Assembly (NCBI GenBank): GCA_039794565.1
Contig: JAUQVX010000006.1
Span: 1 to 64,000 of the forward strand
From: Gloeomargarita sp. SRBZ-1_bins_9
GTDB lineage: Bacteria; Cyanobacteriota; Cyanobacteriia; Gloeomargaritales; Gloeomargaritaceae
Reading direction: 5' to 3'
DNA: 64,000 bases
In this document: positions 56,179 through 64,000 of the stretch, piece by piece
Position numbering within the stretch: the stretch's first letter is position 1
Layout of the letters: each line of letters begins with the position of its first letter
Program-made: the position numbers and the translations under genes
Notes under the pieces: generated by a model
Seen by the model: the letters and a program-made list of their open reading frames with translations, nothing else
Databases searched by the model: none
Told to the model about the DNA's origin: nothing

Positions 56179-57246
56179 ATGTCCCTAGCTGCCCTGCGTC
56201 AGGTCCAACGGTCCGCCGGCGCCCAGTTCCATCCCGATGGGTACCCCTGGTGCTTTGGGCGGGAAATCCCCACGCGCGACCAATTGGAACGGGGGGTGAT
56301 TTTGTTGGACCGCAGCCACTGGGGACGGCTGTTGCTCCAGGGGGCCGACCGGGTCCGTTACCTGCACAACCAAAGTACGAACAACATCCAAGCTCTCCAG
56401 GTGGGTCAAGGTGGCGATACGGTTTTGGTGACCCCTACTGCCCGGACGATAGATTTGGTGAGCGCCTACCTGGAGCCGGAGCAGATTCGTTTGCTGGTTT
56501 CGCCAGGGCAACGGCAGCGTATCCGACAATGGCTGGAAAAGTACATCTTTTTTGCTGACCAGGTGACGCTTACGGACGACAGCGAGGCCACGGCCATGTT
56601 CACGCTGCTAGGACCGGGGAGTCAGGCTTTGCTGGACCAACTGGGGGCGAGTGATTTAACGGCTCAACCGGTCGGCCATCACCGGGTGGTGACGTGGGCC
56701 GGTCACCCCTTGTGGATCGCTGTCGGCAGCGGTTTGGTGACCAGGGGTTATACGGTCATCCTGCCGGTGGCCATGGCGGCAGATCTGTGGCAGGGGTGGG
56801 TGCAGCAGGGGGCCATACCTTGGGGGGAGCAGGCCTGGGAGTGGTTGCGCATTGCCCAGGGGCGACCGGCAGTGGGCGCTGAACTCACGGAGGATTACAA
56901 CCCCTTGGAAGCCGGGTTGTGGCATTGCGTATGTCTGCAGAAGGGCTGCTATATCGGGCAGGAGACCCTGGCGCGCCTCAACACCTACAAGGGGGTCAAA
57001 CAACAGCTCTGGGGACTCCAGCTCACCGCACCGGCTACCCCAGGAACCCCTATCTACCTTGGGGACGAAAAGGTGGGCGTGCTCACCAGCTATACCCATT
57101 ATTTCGGCCAAGAACACCGGGGACTGGGTTATATCCGCACCCGGGCGGGGGGCGCCGGCTTGACAGTCCGGGTGGGGGAACAAACCGCCACCGTGACCGA
57201 TTTACCCTTTGCCCACCGGGGTTACCTGGCCCAGTTGCAGGGGTAA
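56179..57246 (+). CDS. ygfZ: YgfZ/GcvT family folate-binding protein
   Basis: A 355-residue COG0354 protein, related to the T protein of glycine cleavage but of the YgfZ type that uses folate to support iron-sulfur proteins. It opens with LDRSHWGRLLLQGADRVRYLHNQSTNNI, the folate-binding region, continues with the LTEDYNPLEAGLWHCVCLQKGCYIGQETLARLN block (about 237-268) that holds the conserved K-G-C-Y-x-G-Q-E and ends with GRRxxx-like YIRTRAGG. I used the ATG at 56179, preferring it to an upstream in-frame codon inside the zinc-ribbon gene. The end overlaps convergent sbcD by 45 bases. Confidence 0.88.
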   Translation: MSLAALRQVQRSAGAQFHPDGYPWCFGREIPTRDQLERGVILLDRSHWGRLLLQGADRVRYLHNQSTNNIQALQVGQGGDTVLVTPTARTIDLVSAYLEPEQIRLLVSPGQRQRIRQWLEKYIFFADQVTLTDDSEATAMFTLLGPGSQALLDQLGASDLTAQPVGHHRVVTWAGHPLWIAVGSGLVTRGYTVILPVAMAADLWQGWVQQGAIPWGEQAWEWLRIAQGRPAVGAELTEDYNPLEAGLWHCVCLQKGCYIGQETLARLNTYKGVKQQLWGLQLTAPATPGTPIYLGDEKVGVLTSYTHYFGQEHRGLGYIRTRAGGAGLTVRVGEQTATVTDLPFAHRGYLAQLQG

Positions 57247-58494
57247 TTGTTCCGCCGGGGGGATGGACCACTCGGGTTCGGTGCCGTTGAGCAGGGCTTG
57301 GGCCGCCAGGAGTAGATCGTTTTTCAGGGGTTGTAGTTGCTCTATTTCGTCAACGTATTGGGCCAGGACGGTCATGGGGTCGAGCACCTGACTCAAATCC
57401 ACCTGGGTTAGGCGCTGGCGGGGTTGGTCCGTGACGATCTCCGGCTGCAAGGTGAAGTAATGGGCTGCCGCTAGGGCCTTTTGCAATTCCCCCACATTGA
57501 TCAGGGCCTGTTGGGGCTGGCGAATCCGGTACATCACCCGCACCAGGGCATCAGCGATCGGCGTTTTGGCAATTTCGGCCAGTAGGGTCGCCTGGGGGTC
57601 GGCCGCCTGGGTCAAATCCGCCTGAATCGTGTACATAGGCCGGGTGGGCAAGGGGCAAAATTGCCAGCGGGTTTCCGTGGGTTCAATGTCCACCAAAACA
57701 TACCCTTTGGCTTCTTTTTCCTCCCCAAAATCCACCCGCTCGATGCTGCCGGCATAGACCACCGGCGGTTCCGTCCAGAGCACCTGATGGCGATGTACAT
57801 GCCCCAGGGCCACATAGCGAAAACAGGGCTGCGCCACCAGCGACAGGGGCACCGTAAACGTTTTACCGGGTGATAAGAACCGCTCTGCCCCCAACACCGC
57901 CTGCTCCACCATCACATGGGCCGCCAAAATGGCCGGAATGTCCGGGTCCAAACCGACAATTTCCCCCTCCAGTACCTCCCGCAATCGCTTGAGCAATAGG
58001 TTGTTGATGTCGTCCATGGATAAGCCCTGGGTTTCCGGCTTGGTCAGCAGCATGGAATGGGTAATCCAGGGCAGGGTGACCACCTGTAAGGGACCGTTGC
58101 GGGTTGTCAGGGTGTAGGTGGCTAGGGATTCCCCTACAATCACGCCCGGCACGTTCAACGCCCGATAAATGGACAGGGATGCCCCACCTTCCCCCTGCTT
58201 GTGCTGGTCGTGATTGCCCACCAACAGGACCACCGGAATTTGGGCCGCCACTGCCCGTAAAAATTGCCGGGCCAACAATTCTTGAATCACCGGCGGCGGT
58301 GTAGCGTCAGGAAAAGCATCTCCGGTAAACAACACCACATCCACCGGCAAGGCCAACGCCTGGTCCATCGCCGTTGCCAGCGCCCGGTAAACATCCTCCA
58401 CCCGCGTATTCAAACCAGTCTGGGGATTGAGTCGCCCGTAACTTTGCCCACTGCCCAGGTGAATATCCGACAAATGCAGAATCCGCATGCCCAT
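57202..58494 (-). CDS. sbcD: Exonuclease SbcD-type metallophosphoesterase
   Basis: A 430-residue calcineurin-like protein of the SbcD/Mre11 type. The metal-binding motifs are in order: LHLSDIHLGSGQ (about 6-17), DVVLFTGDAF, LLVGNHDQHK, AAHVMVEQ and ALGHVHRHQV. A C-terminal accessory region follows (about 280-430), with YVLVDIEPTETRWQF. Together with SbcC it would process DNA ends and hairpins; no sbcC is in the window. I chose the ATG at 58494 with ATG at 58488 as an alternative. It begins 29 bases after folC and so is the last gene of a carB-folC-sbcD run. Confidence 0.88.
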   Translation of the reverse strand: MGMRILHLSDIHLGSGQSYGRLNPQTGLNTRVEDVYRALATAMDQALALPVDVVLFTGDAFPDATPPPVIQELLARQFLRAVAAQIPVVLLVGNHDQHKQGEGGASLSIYRALNVPGVIVGESLATYTLTTRNGPLQVVTLPWITHSMLLTKPETQGLSMDDINNLLLKRLREVLEGEIVGLDPDIPAILAAHVMVEQAVLGAERFLSPGKTFTVPLSLVAQPCFRYVALGHVHRHQVLWTEPPVVYAGSIERVDFGEEKEAKGYVLVDIEPTETRWQFCPLPTRPMYTIQADLTQAADPQATLLAEIAKTPIADALVRVMYRIRQPQQALINVGELQKALAAAHYFTLQPEIVTDQPRQRLTQVDLSQVLDPMTVLAQYVDEIEQLQPLKNDLLLAAQALLNGTEPEWSIPPAEQLPLQLGQVTPVGKG

Positions 58495-58523
58495 TGCCGA
58501 CCCCCCTTTTTCCCCATTATGGC

Positions 58524-59759
58524 TTAGGAAATGCCCCTGTCCTTGAGCACCTGGCCGATGAGATACAAAGACCCGGTAATCACCGGCGTATATCCCTGGG
58601 GCGTGGCCGCTACCGCCTCCTGAACATGCTGATAAACCTGCACGGCTAGGTCTGGACAAAGGCATCGGCTGACCTCACGCAACGCCACCGGTTCGTGGTA
58701 AGCATGGCCGGGAATCGGTACAAAACTCACCCGGTCCCCCGGACGCAACAGCCGCCCTAAAATAGCCGGAGCATCCTTACTGGCCAGTAGCCCCATCACC
58801 CAATGCACCGGCATCAAATGCTCCTGGTCAATGTAGCGTCGCAACGTCTCCGCCCCCTCGGGATTGTGCGCCCCGTCGAGTAACACCTTTTGCCCCCCCC
58901 ACGTGACCCACTGCAACCGTCCCGGCCAGCGGGTTTGGGCCATCCCCCGTTGCACTTTTTCTACCGGCAAATCCCATCCCTGCTGGCGCAGTTGGTTAGC
59001 AATTGCCAAAGCAATGCAGGCATTTTGTTTTTGATGCTCACCCAGCAAGGGAATGGGGTAATCATCACCCTGAAAACGCAGGATATTTCCGGGGGTGCTA
59101 TCCGGCGGTTCCACCACCACCAACGGGCAAGCCAAGCGCCGGGCCAGGTCATCAATCACCGCCGCCGCCGCCGCTGCCATCGGCCCCCGCACCAGGGGAC
59201 GCCCCGGCTTCAAAATCCCTGCTTTTTCCCGGGCAATATCCGCCAGCGTGGGACCCAAGCGCTCCTGATGGTCGAACCCAATGGACGTAATCACCGTCAC
59301 CAGGGGATGGTCGAGCACGTTGGTGGCATCCAAACGCCCCCCCAATCCCACCTCAATCACCCCGATGTCCACCTGTTGTTCCGCAAAATAGACCCACATC
59401 AGGGCCGTGATGGCCTCAAATTCCGTGATGGACAACGCCTGGGCCTCCACCACCTGGTGAATCCGTTGCAAAATACGCCACCAATCCCCCTCCGTGATCG
59501 GCTGGCCGTTGATTTGCACCCGCTCCTGGTAGCGCACCAGATGGGGGGAAATATACAGTCCCGTGCGGTAGCCACAGGCCGTGAGTATGTGGGCCAGGTA
59601 GGCGCAAACCGACCCCTTACCGTTGGTCCCCGCCACATGTACAGCCGGCACCCGGTTTTGGGGTTGGCCCAGATGGTCCAGCAACCGCCGAATACGCTCC
59701 AACCCCAACGTAATGCCAAACCGTTGTAGCCCCTGAAAAAACGCCCGAACGTCCCCCAT
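58524..59759 (-). CDS. folC: Bifunctional dihydrofolate/folylpolyglutamate synthase
   Basis: A 411-residue Mur-ligase-family enzyme that adds glutamate to dihydropteroate and to folates. It has the P-loop HVAGTNGKGSVCAYLAHIL (about 41-59), ITEFEAITALMWVYFAEQQVDIGVIEVGLGGRLDATNV (catalytic and metal residues), the TSIGFDHQERLG motif, and VLLDGAHNPEGAETL near residue 290. Length is normal. The start codon lies three bases after the carB stop, so translation is coupled to carB. This pairing links one-carbon and arginine/pyrimidine supply only by transcript, not by pathway. Confidence 0.93.
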   Translation of the reverse strand: MGDVRAFFQGLQRFGITLGLERIRRLLDHLGQPQNRVPAVHVAGTNGKGSVCAYLAHILTACGYRTGLYISPHLVRYQERVQINGQPITEGDWWRILQRIHQVVEAQALSITEFEAITALMWVYFAEQQVDIGVIEVGLGGRLDATNVLDHPLVTVITSIGFDHQERLGPTLADIAREKAGILKPGRPLVRGPMAAAAAAVIDDLARRLACPLVVVEPPDSTPGNILRFQGDDYPIPLLGEHQKQNACIALAIANQLRQQGWDLPVEKVQRGMAQTRWPGRLQWVTWGGQKVLLDGAHNPEGAETLRRYIDQEHLMPVHWVMGLLASKDAPAILGRLLRPGDRVSFVPIPGHAYHEPVALREVSRCLCPDLAVQVYQHVQEAVAATPQGYTPVITGSLYLIGQVLKDRGIS

Positions 59760-59762
59760 GAA

Positions 59763-62700
59763 CTAGCGCAGCAACCGATAGTAGTCCTGAATCGTTTTGG
59801 GAGCCGGCATTCCCCCCCGCAAAGCGCGAATCGCCGCCACCGTCGCCCGGGCGCCCGCCAACGTCGTCACCAAGGGAATCTTATAGGCCAAGGCCGTGCG
59901 GCGAATCAATTGCCCATCCGCGTAGGCATCCTCCCCCGATGGCGTGTTAAGAATCAGGTGAATCTGCCCATTTTTCATCCAATCAATCACATGGGGGCGG
60001 CCCTCGTGCAACTTGAACACATGCTCCACCGGCAAACCGTGAGCCAACAGCACCTGCCGCGTCCCTTGAGTCGCCACCACCTCAAACCCCAGCTCCACCA
60101 ACTCCCGGATAATCGGCACCGCCCCCTGTTTATCCCGGTCATTGAAGGACGCAAACACCCGCCCCGACAACGGCAGATGTTGCCCCGCCGCAATTTGGGA
60201 CTTGGCGTAGGCTTGACCAAAATCCGGCGCTATCCCCATCACCTCCCCCGTCGAGCGCATCTCCGGCCCCAGGATCAAATCCGTACCAGGGAACTTTTCA
60301 AAGGGCAGCACCACCTCCTTGACCGAGTAGTAAGGGGGGACCACCTCCTGGGTGAATCCCACATCCCTAAGCCGCTCACCCGCCATCACCCGCGCCGCCA
60401 GCTTTGCCAGGGGAATGCCCGTCGCCTTGGCAATAAAGGGCACCGTCCGTGACGCCCGGGGATTGGCCTCCAACACATACACCTGCTCCCCCTGAATGGC
60501 AAACTGCACATTCATCAACCCCACCACGTTCAACCGCTGCGCCAGGGCACAGGTCCAGGTGCGAATTTGCGCCAACACCCGCTCCGATAACGAGTACGTC
60601 GGCAGCACACAGGCCGAATCCCCCGAGTGAACCCCCGCCTGTTCGATGTGCTCTAAAATGCCGCCGATGACCACCATTCCCTCTTGGTCCCGCAGGGCAT
60701 CCACATCCACTTCAATGGCATTTTCCAAAAACTTATCCACCAAAATGGGGTGGTCCGGCTCCACCTGCACCGCCGTTTTCATATAGCGTTCCAGTTCGCC
60801 ATCGGAATAGACGATTTCCATCGCCCGCCCCCCCAGCACATAACTGGGCCGCACCACCACCGGATAACCCAATCGCCGAGCGACCTGTAGGGCTTCCTGT
60901 TCGTTGTGGGCAATGCCGTTGGGGGGCTGTTGGATGCCCAACTCCTGGAGCAGGCGCCCAAACTTCTCCCGGTCCTCGGCAATGTCAATCGAGATGGGCG
61001 ATGTCCCCCAAATACGGGTGGGCAACTCCGGTCGTTCGTTCAGGGCCTGATACAAAGGCAAAGCCAGTTTCAAGGGCGTTTGACCCCCGAATTGCACAAT
61101 CACCCCCACCGGCTTTTCCGCCTCCAGAATATTCAACACATCCTCTAAAGTCAGGGGTTCAAAGTACAGCCGGTCACTGGTGTCGTAGTCCGTGGAAACC
61201 GTCTCCGGGTTGGAATTGACCATGATGGTCTCGTAGCCCCGTTCCTTCAGGGCAAAGGCGGCGTGACAACAGCAGTAGTCGAACTCAATTCCCTGGCCGA
61301 TGCGGTTAGGGCCACCCCCCAAAATCACCACCTTGGGCTTATCCGTCGGACGCACCTCCGTTTCCTGCTCGTAGGTGGAGTAGTGGTAGGGGGTATAGGC
61401 CTCAAATTCCGCCGCACAGGTGTCCACCGTTTTATAGACCGGCACCACCCCGCTGCGCTGGCGCTGGGCGCGGATTTCCGCCTCCGTTTTGCGAGTAGCA
61501 AAGGCAATCTGCCGGTCGCTAAAGCCCTTTTGCTTAATCAGCTGCCAGTCCTCCTCCGTAAACTTGTCCAAGGGCGTCATTTTCAGGTAGCGTTCCGTAT
61601 GGAGCAGGTCCGCCATTTCCCGCAAAAACCAGGGGTCAATGCCCGTGAGTTCGTAAATCTCCTCCACGGTTAACCCCAGCAACAAAGCATGGCGGATGTG
61701 GAAAATGCGGTCCGGGTTAGGAATGCGCAAATAGGCCCGCACCTGCTCAATCGTGGGCAACACCTCCGCACCATCACACCCCCAGCCCGCCCGCCCCGTC
61801 TCCAGGGAGCGAATCGCCTTTTGCAACGACTCCTGAAACGTGCGCCCGATAGCCATCGCCTCCCCCACCGATCTCATCTGGGTCGTCAGATGGGGCGTAG
61901 CACCAGGAAATTTCTCAAACGTAAAGCGGGGAATTTTGGTGACCACGTAGTCAATGCTAGGCTCAAAACAAGCAGGCGTCTTCTTGGTGATGTCGTTGGT
62001 CAACTCCGGCAGGGTATAACCCACGGCCAACTTGGCGGCAATTTTAGCGATGGGAAAACCAGTGGCCTTGGACGCCAAAGCCGAACTGCGCGAAACCCGG
62101 GGATTCATTTCGATCACCACCACATCACCATTTTGGGGATTCACGGCAAATTGAATGTTGGACCCCCCTGTTTCCACCCCGATTTCCCGGATGATGCGAA
62201 TGGCATAGTCCCGCAGGCGTTGGTACTCCTTATCGGTCAAGGTTTGCGCCGGTGCCACCGTAATCGAATCCCCCGTATGCACCCCCATTGGGTCCACATT
62301 TTCGATCGAGCAAATAATCACCACGTTATCGGCCAAATCCCGCATTACCTCCAGTTCAAACTCCTTCCAGCCCAGGAGCGACTGTTCGATGAGAATTTGC
62401 GAGACAGGACTGGCCTCCAAACCGGCCCGGGCGATCTGCTCAAACTCCTCTTGGTTATAGGCAATCCCCCCGCCGGTTCCCCCTAAGGTAAACGCCGGAC
62501 GAATGATCAACGGATAGGTATTAATTTGCTGGGCAATCTGTTGCGCTTCCTCCCAGCTTTCCGCCAGTCCCGATGGGCACACCTGCAAGCCGATGCGCTG
62601 CATGGCCTCCTTAAAAAGCCGGCGGTCTTCGGCCTTTTCAATAGCGCTCAATTTCGCCCCAATCAATTCCACCCCATATTGTTCCAGGACCCCCGTTTTG

Positions 62701-63008
62701 GCCAAACGCACCGCCAGGTTCAAGGCCGTTTGTCCCCCCATAGTCGGCAGCAGGGCCTGGGGCTGCTCCTGGGCAATCACCTGAGTCAGGGTTTCCACCG
62801 TCAACGGCTCGATGTAGGTGCGGTCGGCCATATCCGGGTCGGTCATGATGGTGGCCGGGTTAGAGTTGACCAGCACCACCTGATACCCCTCCTCCCGCAG
62901 AGCCTTGCACGCTTGGGTACCGGAGTAATCAAACTCGCAGGCCTGGCCGATCACAATGGGGCCGGAACCGATGAGCAAAATTTTTTCGATGTCCGTGCGC
63001 CGGGGCAT
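59763..63008 (-). CDS. carB: Carbamoyl phosphate synthase large subunit
   Basis: A 1081-residue CarB making carbamoyl phosphate from ammonia, bicarbonate and two ATP, for arginine and pyrimidines. The two homologous halves begin [22 protein letters not shown] (residue 9) and [21 protein letters not shown] (about 565). Each has an ATP-grasp domain: [12 protein letters not shown] in the first and [12 protein letters not shown] in the second. The allosteric MGS-like domain at the C-terminus has [39 protein letters not shown] ribosome site precedes the ATG at 63008. CarA is not adjacent. Confidence 0.97.
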   Translation of the reverse strand: MPRRTDIEKILLIGSGPIVIGQACEFDYSGTQACKALREEGYQVVLVNSNPATIMTDPDMADRTYIEPLTVETLTQVIAQEQPQALLPTMGGQTALNLAVRLAKTGVLEQYGVELIGAKLSAIEKAEDRRLFKEAMQRIGLQVCPSGLAESWEEAQQIAQQINTYPLIIRPAFTLGGTGGGIAYNQEEFEQIARAGLEASPVSQILIEQSLLGWKEFELEVMRDLADNVVIICSIENVDPMGVHTGDSITVAPAQTLTDKEYQRLRDYAIRIIREIGVETGGSNIQFAVNPQNGDVVVIEMNPRVSRSSALASKATGFPIAKIAAKLAVGYTLPELTNDITKKTPACFEPSIDYVVTKIPRFTFEKFPGATPHLTTQMRSVGEAMAIGRTFQESLQKAIRSLETGRAGWGCDGAEVLPTIEQVRAYLRIPNPDRIFHIRHALLLGLTVEEIYELTGIDPWFLREMADLLHTERYLKMTPLDKFTEEDWQLIKQKGFSDRQIAFATRKTEAEIRAQRQRSGVVPVYKTVDTCAAEFEAYTPYHYSTYEQETEVRPTDKPKVVILGGGPNRIGQGIEFDYCCCHAAFALKERGYETIMVNSNPETVSTDYDTSDRLYFEPLTLEDVLNILEAEKPVGVIVQFGGQTPLKLALPLYQALNERPELPTRIWGTSPISIDIAEDREKFGRLLQELGIQQPPNGIAHNEQEALQVARRLGYPVVVRPSYVLGGRAMEIVYSDGELERYMKTAVQVEPDHPILVDKFLENAIEVDVDALRDQEGMVVIGGILEHIEQAGVHSGDSACVLPTYSLSERVLAQIRTWTCALAQRLNVVGLMNVQFAIQGEQVYVLEANPRASRTVPFIAKATGIPLAKLAARVMAGERLRDVGFTQEVVPPYYSVKEVVLPFEKFPGTDLILGPEMRSTGEVMGIAPDFGQAYAKSQIAAGQHLPLSGRVFASFNDRDKQGAVPIIRELVELGFEVVATQGTRQVLLAHGLPVEHVFKLHEGRPHVIDWMKNGQIHLILNTPSGEDAYADGQLIRRTALAYKIPLVTTLAGARATVAAIRALRGGMPAPKTIQDYYRLLR

Positions 63009-63017
63009 GGCTACTCC

Positions 63018-63131
63018 TCAAGGGGGACAACGGTCTCGATACAACACCATGTAATCCACGATAATCCGCCGGGCAGCGGGACGTAAATCGTTGTTGAGGG
63101 TGCGATTGCGCTGGGTTTCATCGGCTAAACG
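63018..63131 (-). other. Open 37-codon extension beyond an in-frame TAG
   Basis: Directly after the TAG of the exported protein gene, the same frame stays open for 37 codons (RLADETQRNRTLNNDL..., ending RDRCPP) to a TGA at 63018-63020. The composition is protein-like with a cysteine near the end. The TGA lies 9 bases before the carB start, the normal spacing of neighbours here. It looks like the lost tail of the upstream protein. Confidence 0.45.
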
Positions 63132-63611
63132 CTACACGCGACACCACTCCCCCGCCTGGGTCATTACCATCTGGGCGCGAATACGCATCAAGGCAACGAT
63201 TTGGCGGTTACGTAAAGGGCATGGCGCGCTCGGGACGAAATAGCCATCCATCACCGTTAGATAAGCCACGGCAAACACTTCATCCGGGGTGAATTTTACC
63301 AAGTTCCACTCGCCATAACGGTTGCCCAGAAATTGCTCACAAATGCGGACATTTTGTTTCCCTTCCACCCGCCAGGATAAGGCATTAATCAAAGCAGCTT
63401 GGCAGTCCACCGGCTGGTGAGGACCGGATAAAAATTCGGCCATTTCTGGCGTTAAAACTCCCTTGGTCCGGGCCGTGCGCACCAAAGGAATATCGAGATA
63501 GGCATCGGCAATAGGCATAGAGGTGAGCGGTGAATCAGCGCGGGCGGGTGTCCCCATAGCCCCTAGCACCAGTAACACCAAGCTTAGCAAGCGCTGACGA
63601 TTCATCCCCAT
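63132..63611 (-). CDS. Exported protein of unknown function, possibly truncated by an amber codon
   Basis: About 159 residues from the ATG at 63611 (or 157 from 63605). A signal peptide is clear: a basic start (NRQR), a leucine-rich core, LSLVLLVLGAMG, and a cleavage site after TPARA. The mature part has about five cysteines (VDCQAALINAL, VRICEQFLG, SAPCPLRN, GEWCRV), suggesting disulfides, and a WRVEGKQN segment. No family is recognised. It stops at TAG, after which the same frame continues for 37 codons. A TATGAT at 63634-63639 is a possible -10 box, which argues against the ATG at 63632. It probably precedes carB on the same transcript. Confidence 0.6.
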   Translation of the reverse strand: MGMNRQRLLSLVLLVLGAMGTPARADSPLTSMPIADAYLDIPLVRTARTKGVLTPEMAEFLSGPHQPVDCQAALINALSWRVEGKQNVRICEQFLGNRYGEWNLVKFTPDEVFAVAYLTVMDGYFVPSAPCPLRNRQIVALMRIRAQMVMTQAGEWCRV

Positions 63612-63633
63612 CCCCGGCTTTTTCCTTAACATA

Positions 63634-63639
63634 TCATAC
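63634..63639 (-). promoter_or_regulatory. Possible -10 element for the exported protein gene
   Basis: TATGAT on the minus strand, 22 bases before the ATG at 63611. No good -35 box is seen at the usual spacing. Confidence 0.25.
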
Positions 63640-63644
63640 GCGGG

Positions 63645-64000
63645 TCATGGACCTGGGTTTTGTTCAGCAATAAACAATTGATACCCCAGGCGATGGACGG
63701 TACGGATGCCCAAACCGGGGGGTAATTTTTTGCGCAGGCTGAGCAGGTGGGTATCCAGGGAGCGCCCCGTCTGCTGGCCCCAGACCCGCTCCTGCAACAC
63801 CTGGCGCGGCACCACCTCCCCTTGGCCCTGGACCAGCAACGCCAGGAGTTGAAATTCGTGGGGCGTCAAAGGCAGCGCCTGGTCTCGGTAAAACCCCCGC
63901 TGGGCCAGCAGATCCAACGTCAAATCCCCGTAGGTCAAGATAGGTTTTCCCCGCTGCCAACGCCGCACCAATGCCTGCACCCGCGCCCTGAACTGGGCTA
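63645..64000 (-). CDS. Response regulator, OmpR/PhoB-type DNA-binding domain (partial)
   Basis: The C-terminal part of an OmpR/PhoB-family response regulator; the gene runs off the right edge, and the frame is still open at 64000, so the receiver domain lies beyond it. The visible linker reads AQFRARVQALVRRW, then the winged helix: GDLTLDLLAQRGFYRDQALPLTPHEFQLLALLVQGQGEVVPRQVLQERVWG. It ends with the recognition helix RSLDTHLLSLRKKLPP and the wing IRTVHRLGYQLF. All elements of the trans_reg_C domain are present. It ends 33 bases before the exported protein gene, on the same strand. Confidence 0.88.
   Translation of the reverse strand, partial: AQFRARVQALVRRWQRGKPILTYGDLTLDLLAQRGFYRDQALPLTPHEFQLLALLVQGQGEVVPRQVLQERVWGQQTGRSLDTHLLSLRKKLPPGLGIRTVHRLGYQLFIAEQNPGP

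Overview
The window is chromosomal DNA of a cyanobacterium with GC-rich, compact coding (GC about 60% by eye, not computed). Magnesium chelatase ChlH, a CpcT-type phycobiliprotein lyase, ferredoxin-type glutamate synthase, the light-dependent-period protein LdpA, phosphoketolase, HpnB and many small cyanobacteria-specific DUF families (DUF1816, DUF2811, DUF3611, DUF3727) point that way. The lineage cannot be fixed from this sequence alone; a unicellular, possibly thermophilic Synechococcus/Gloeomargarita-like organism would fit.

Layout. 1-6.8 kb: a broken GH18 fragment fused to a truncated membrane protein, then lgt, DUF2237, DUF3611, YggT, glcE, a DnaA-box cluster that looks like a replication origin, DUF2811, a family 9 glycosyltransferase, a coiled-coil protein and rpsF. 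6.8-13.7 kb: a FAH-family enzyme, a frameshifted exported protein, and a carbon module of phosphoketolase, D-lactate-type dehydrogenase and phosphoglucomutase. 13.8-21.2 kb: UbiG-like methyltransferase, HpnB, rlmB, cobM, ruvX, an acetyltransferase and a CofE-like protein. 21.2-28.3 kb: Fd-GOGAT with a structured leader, a 57-residue membrane protein, a fasciclin protein and a TM-helix-repeat channel-like protein. 28.4-34.7 kb: mutL, a STAS protein, a NIL-ferredoxin protein, a tiny ribbon-helix-helix regulator with inverted repeats in front of it, a nitrilase, and the minus-strand row thyX, dcd-like, YciI, ldpA.

34.8-44.6 kb: a half-size TauE/SafE, a tandem-NIL protein and CysA (probable sulfur transport), an orphan ABC ATPase with a methyltransferase, a three-domain mannose-1-phosphate guanylyltransferase, a GIY-YIG protein, and a SPFH-GYF / zinc-ribbon / isoprenylcysteine-methyltransferase-like trio. 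44.7-58.5 kb: gcvP, priA, a decayed Uma2 gene, chlH, DUF429, cpcT, a zinc-ribbon membrane protein, ygfZ and sbcD. 58.5-64 kb: folC and carB, an exported protein cut by an in-frame amber codon, and the DNA-binding end of a response regulator that runs off the window.

Most genes are core metabolism in short operons with frequent end overlaps. I see no CRISPR array, intact insertion sequence, prophage, tRNA or rRNA. The accessory signal is decay (Uma2 remnant, GH18 fragment, two interrupted exported proteins) plus a few gene neighbourhoods and altered enzyme motifs that merit testing.
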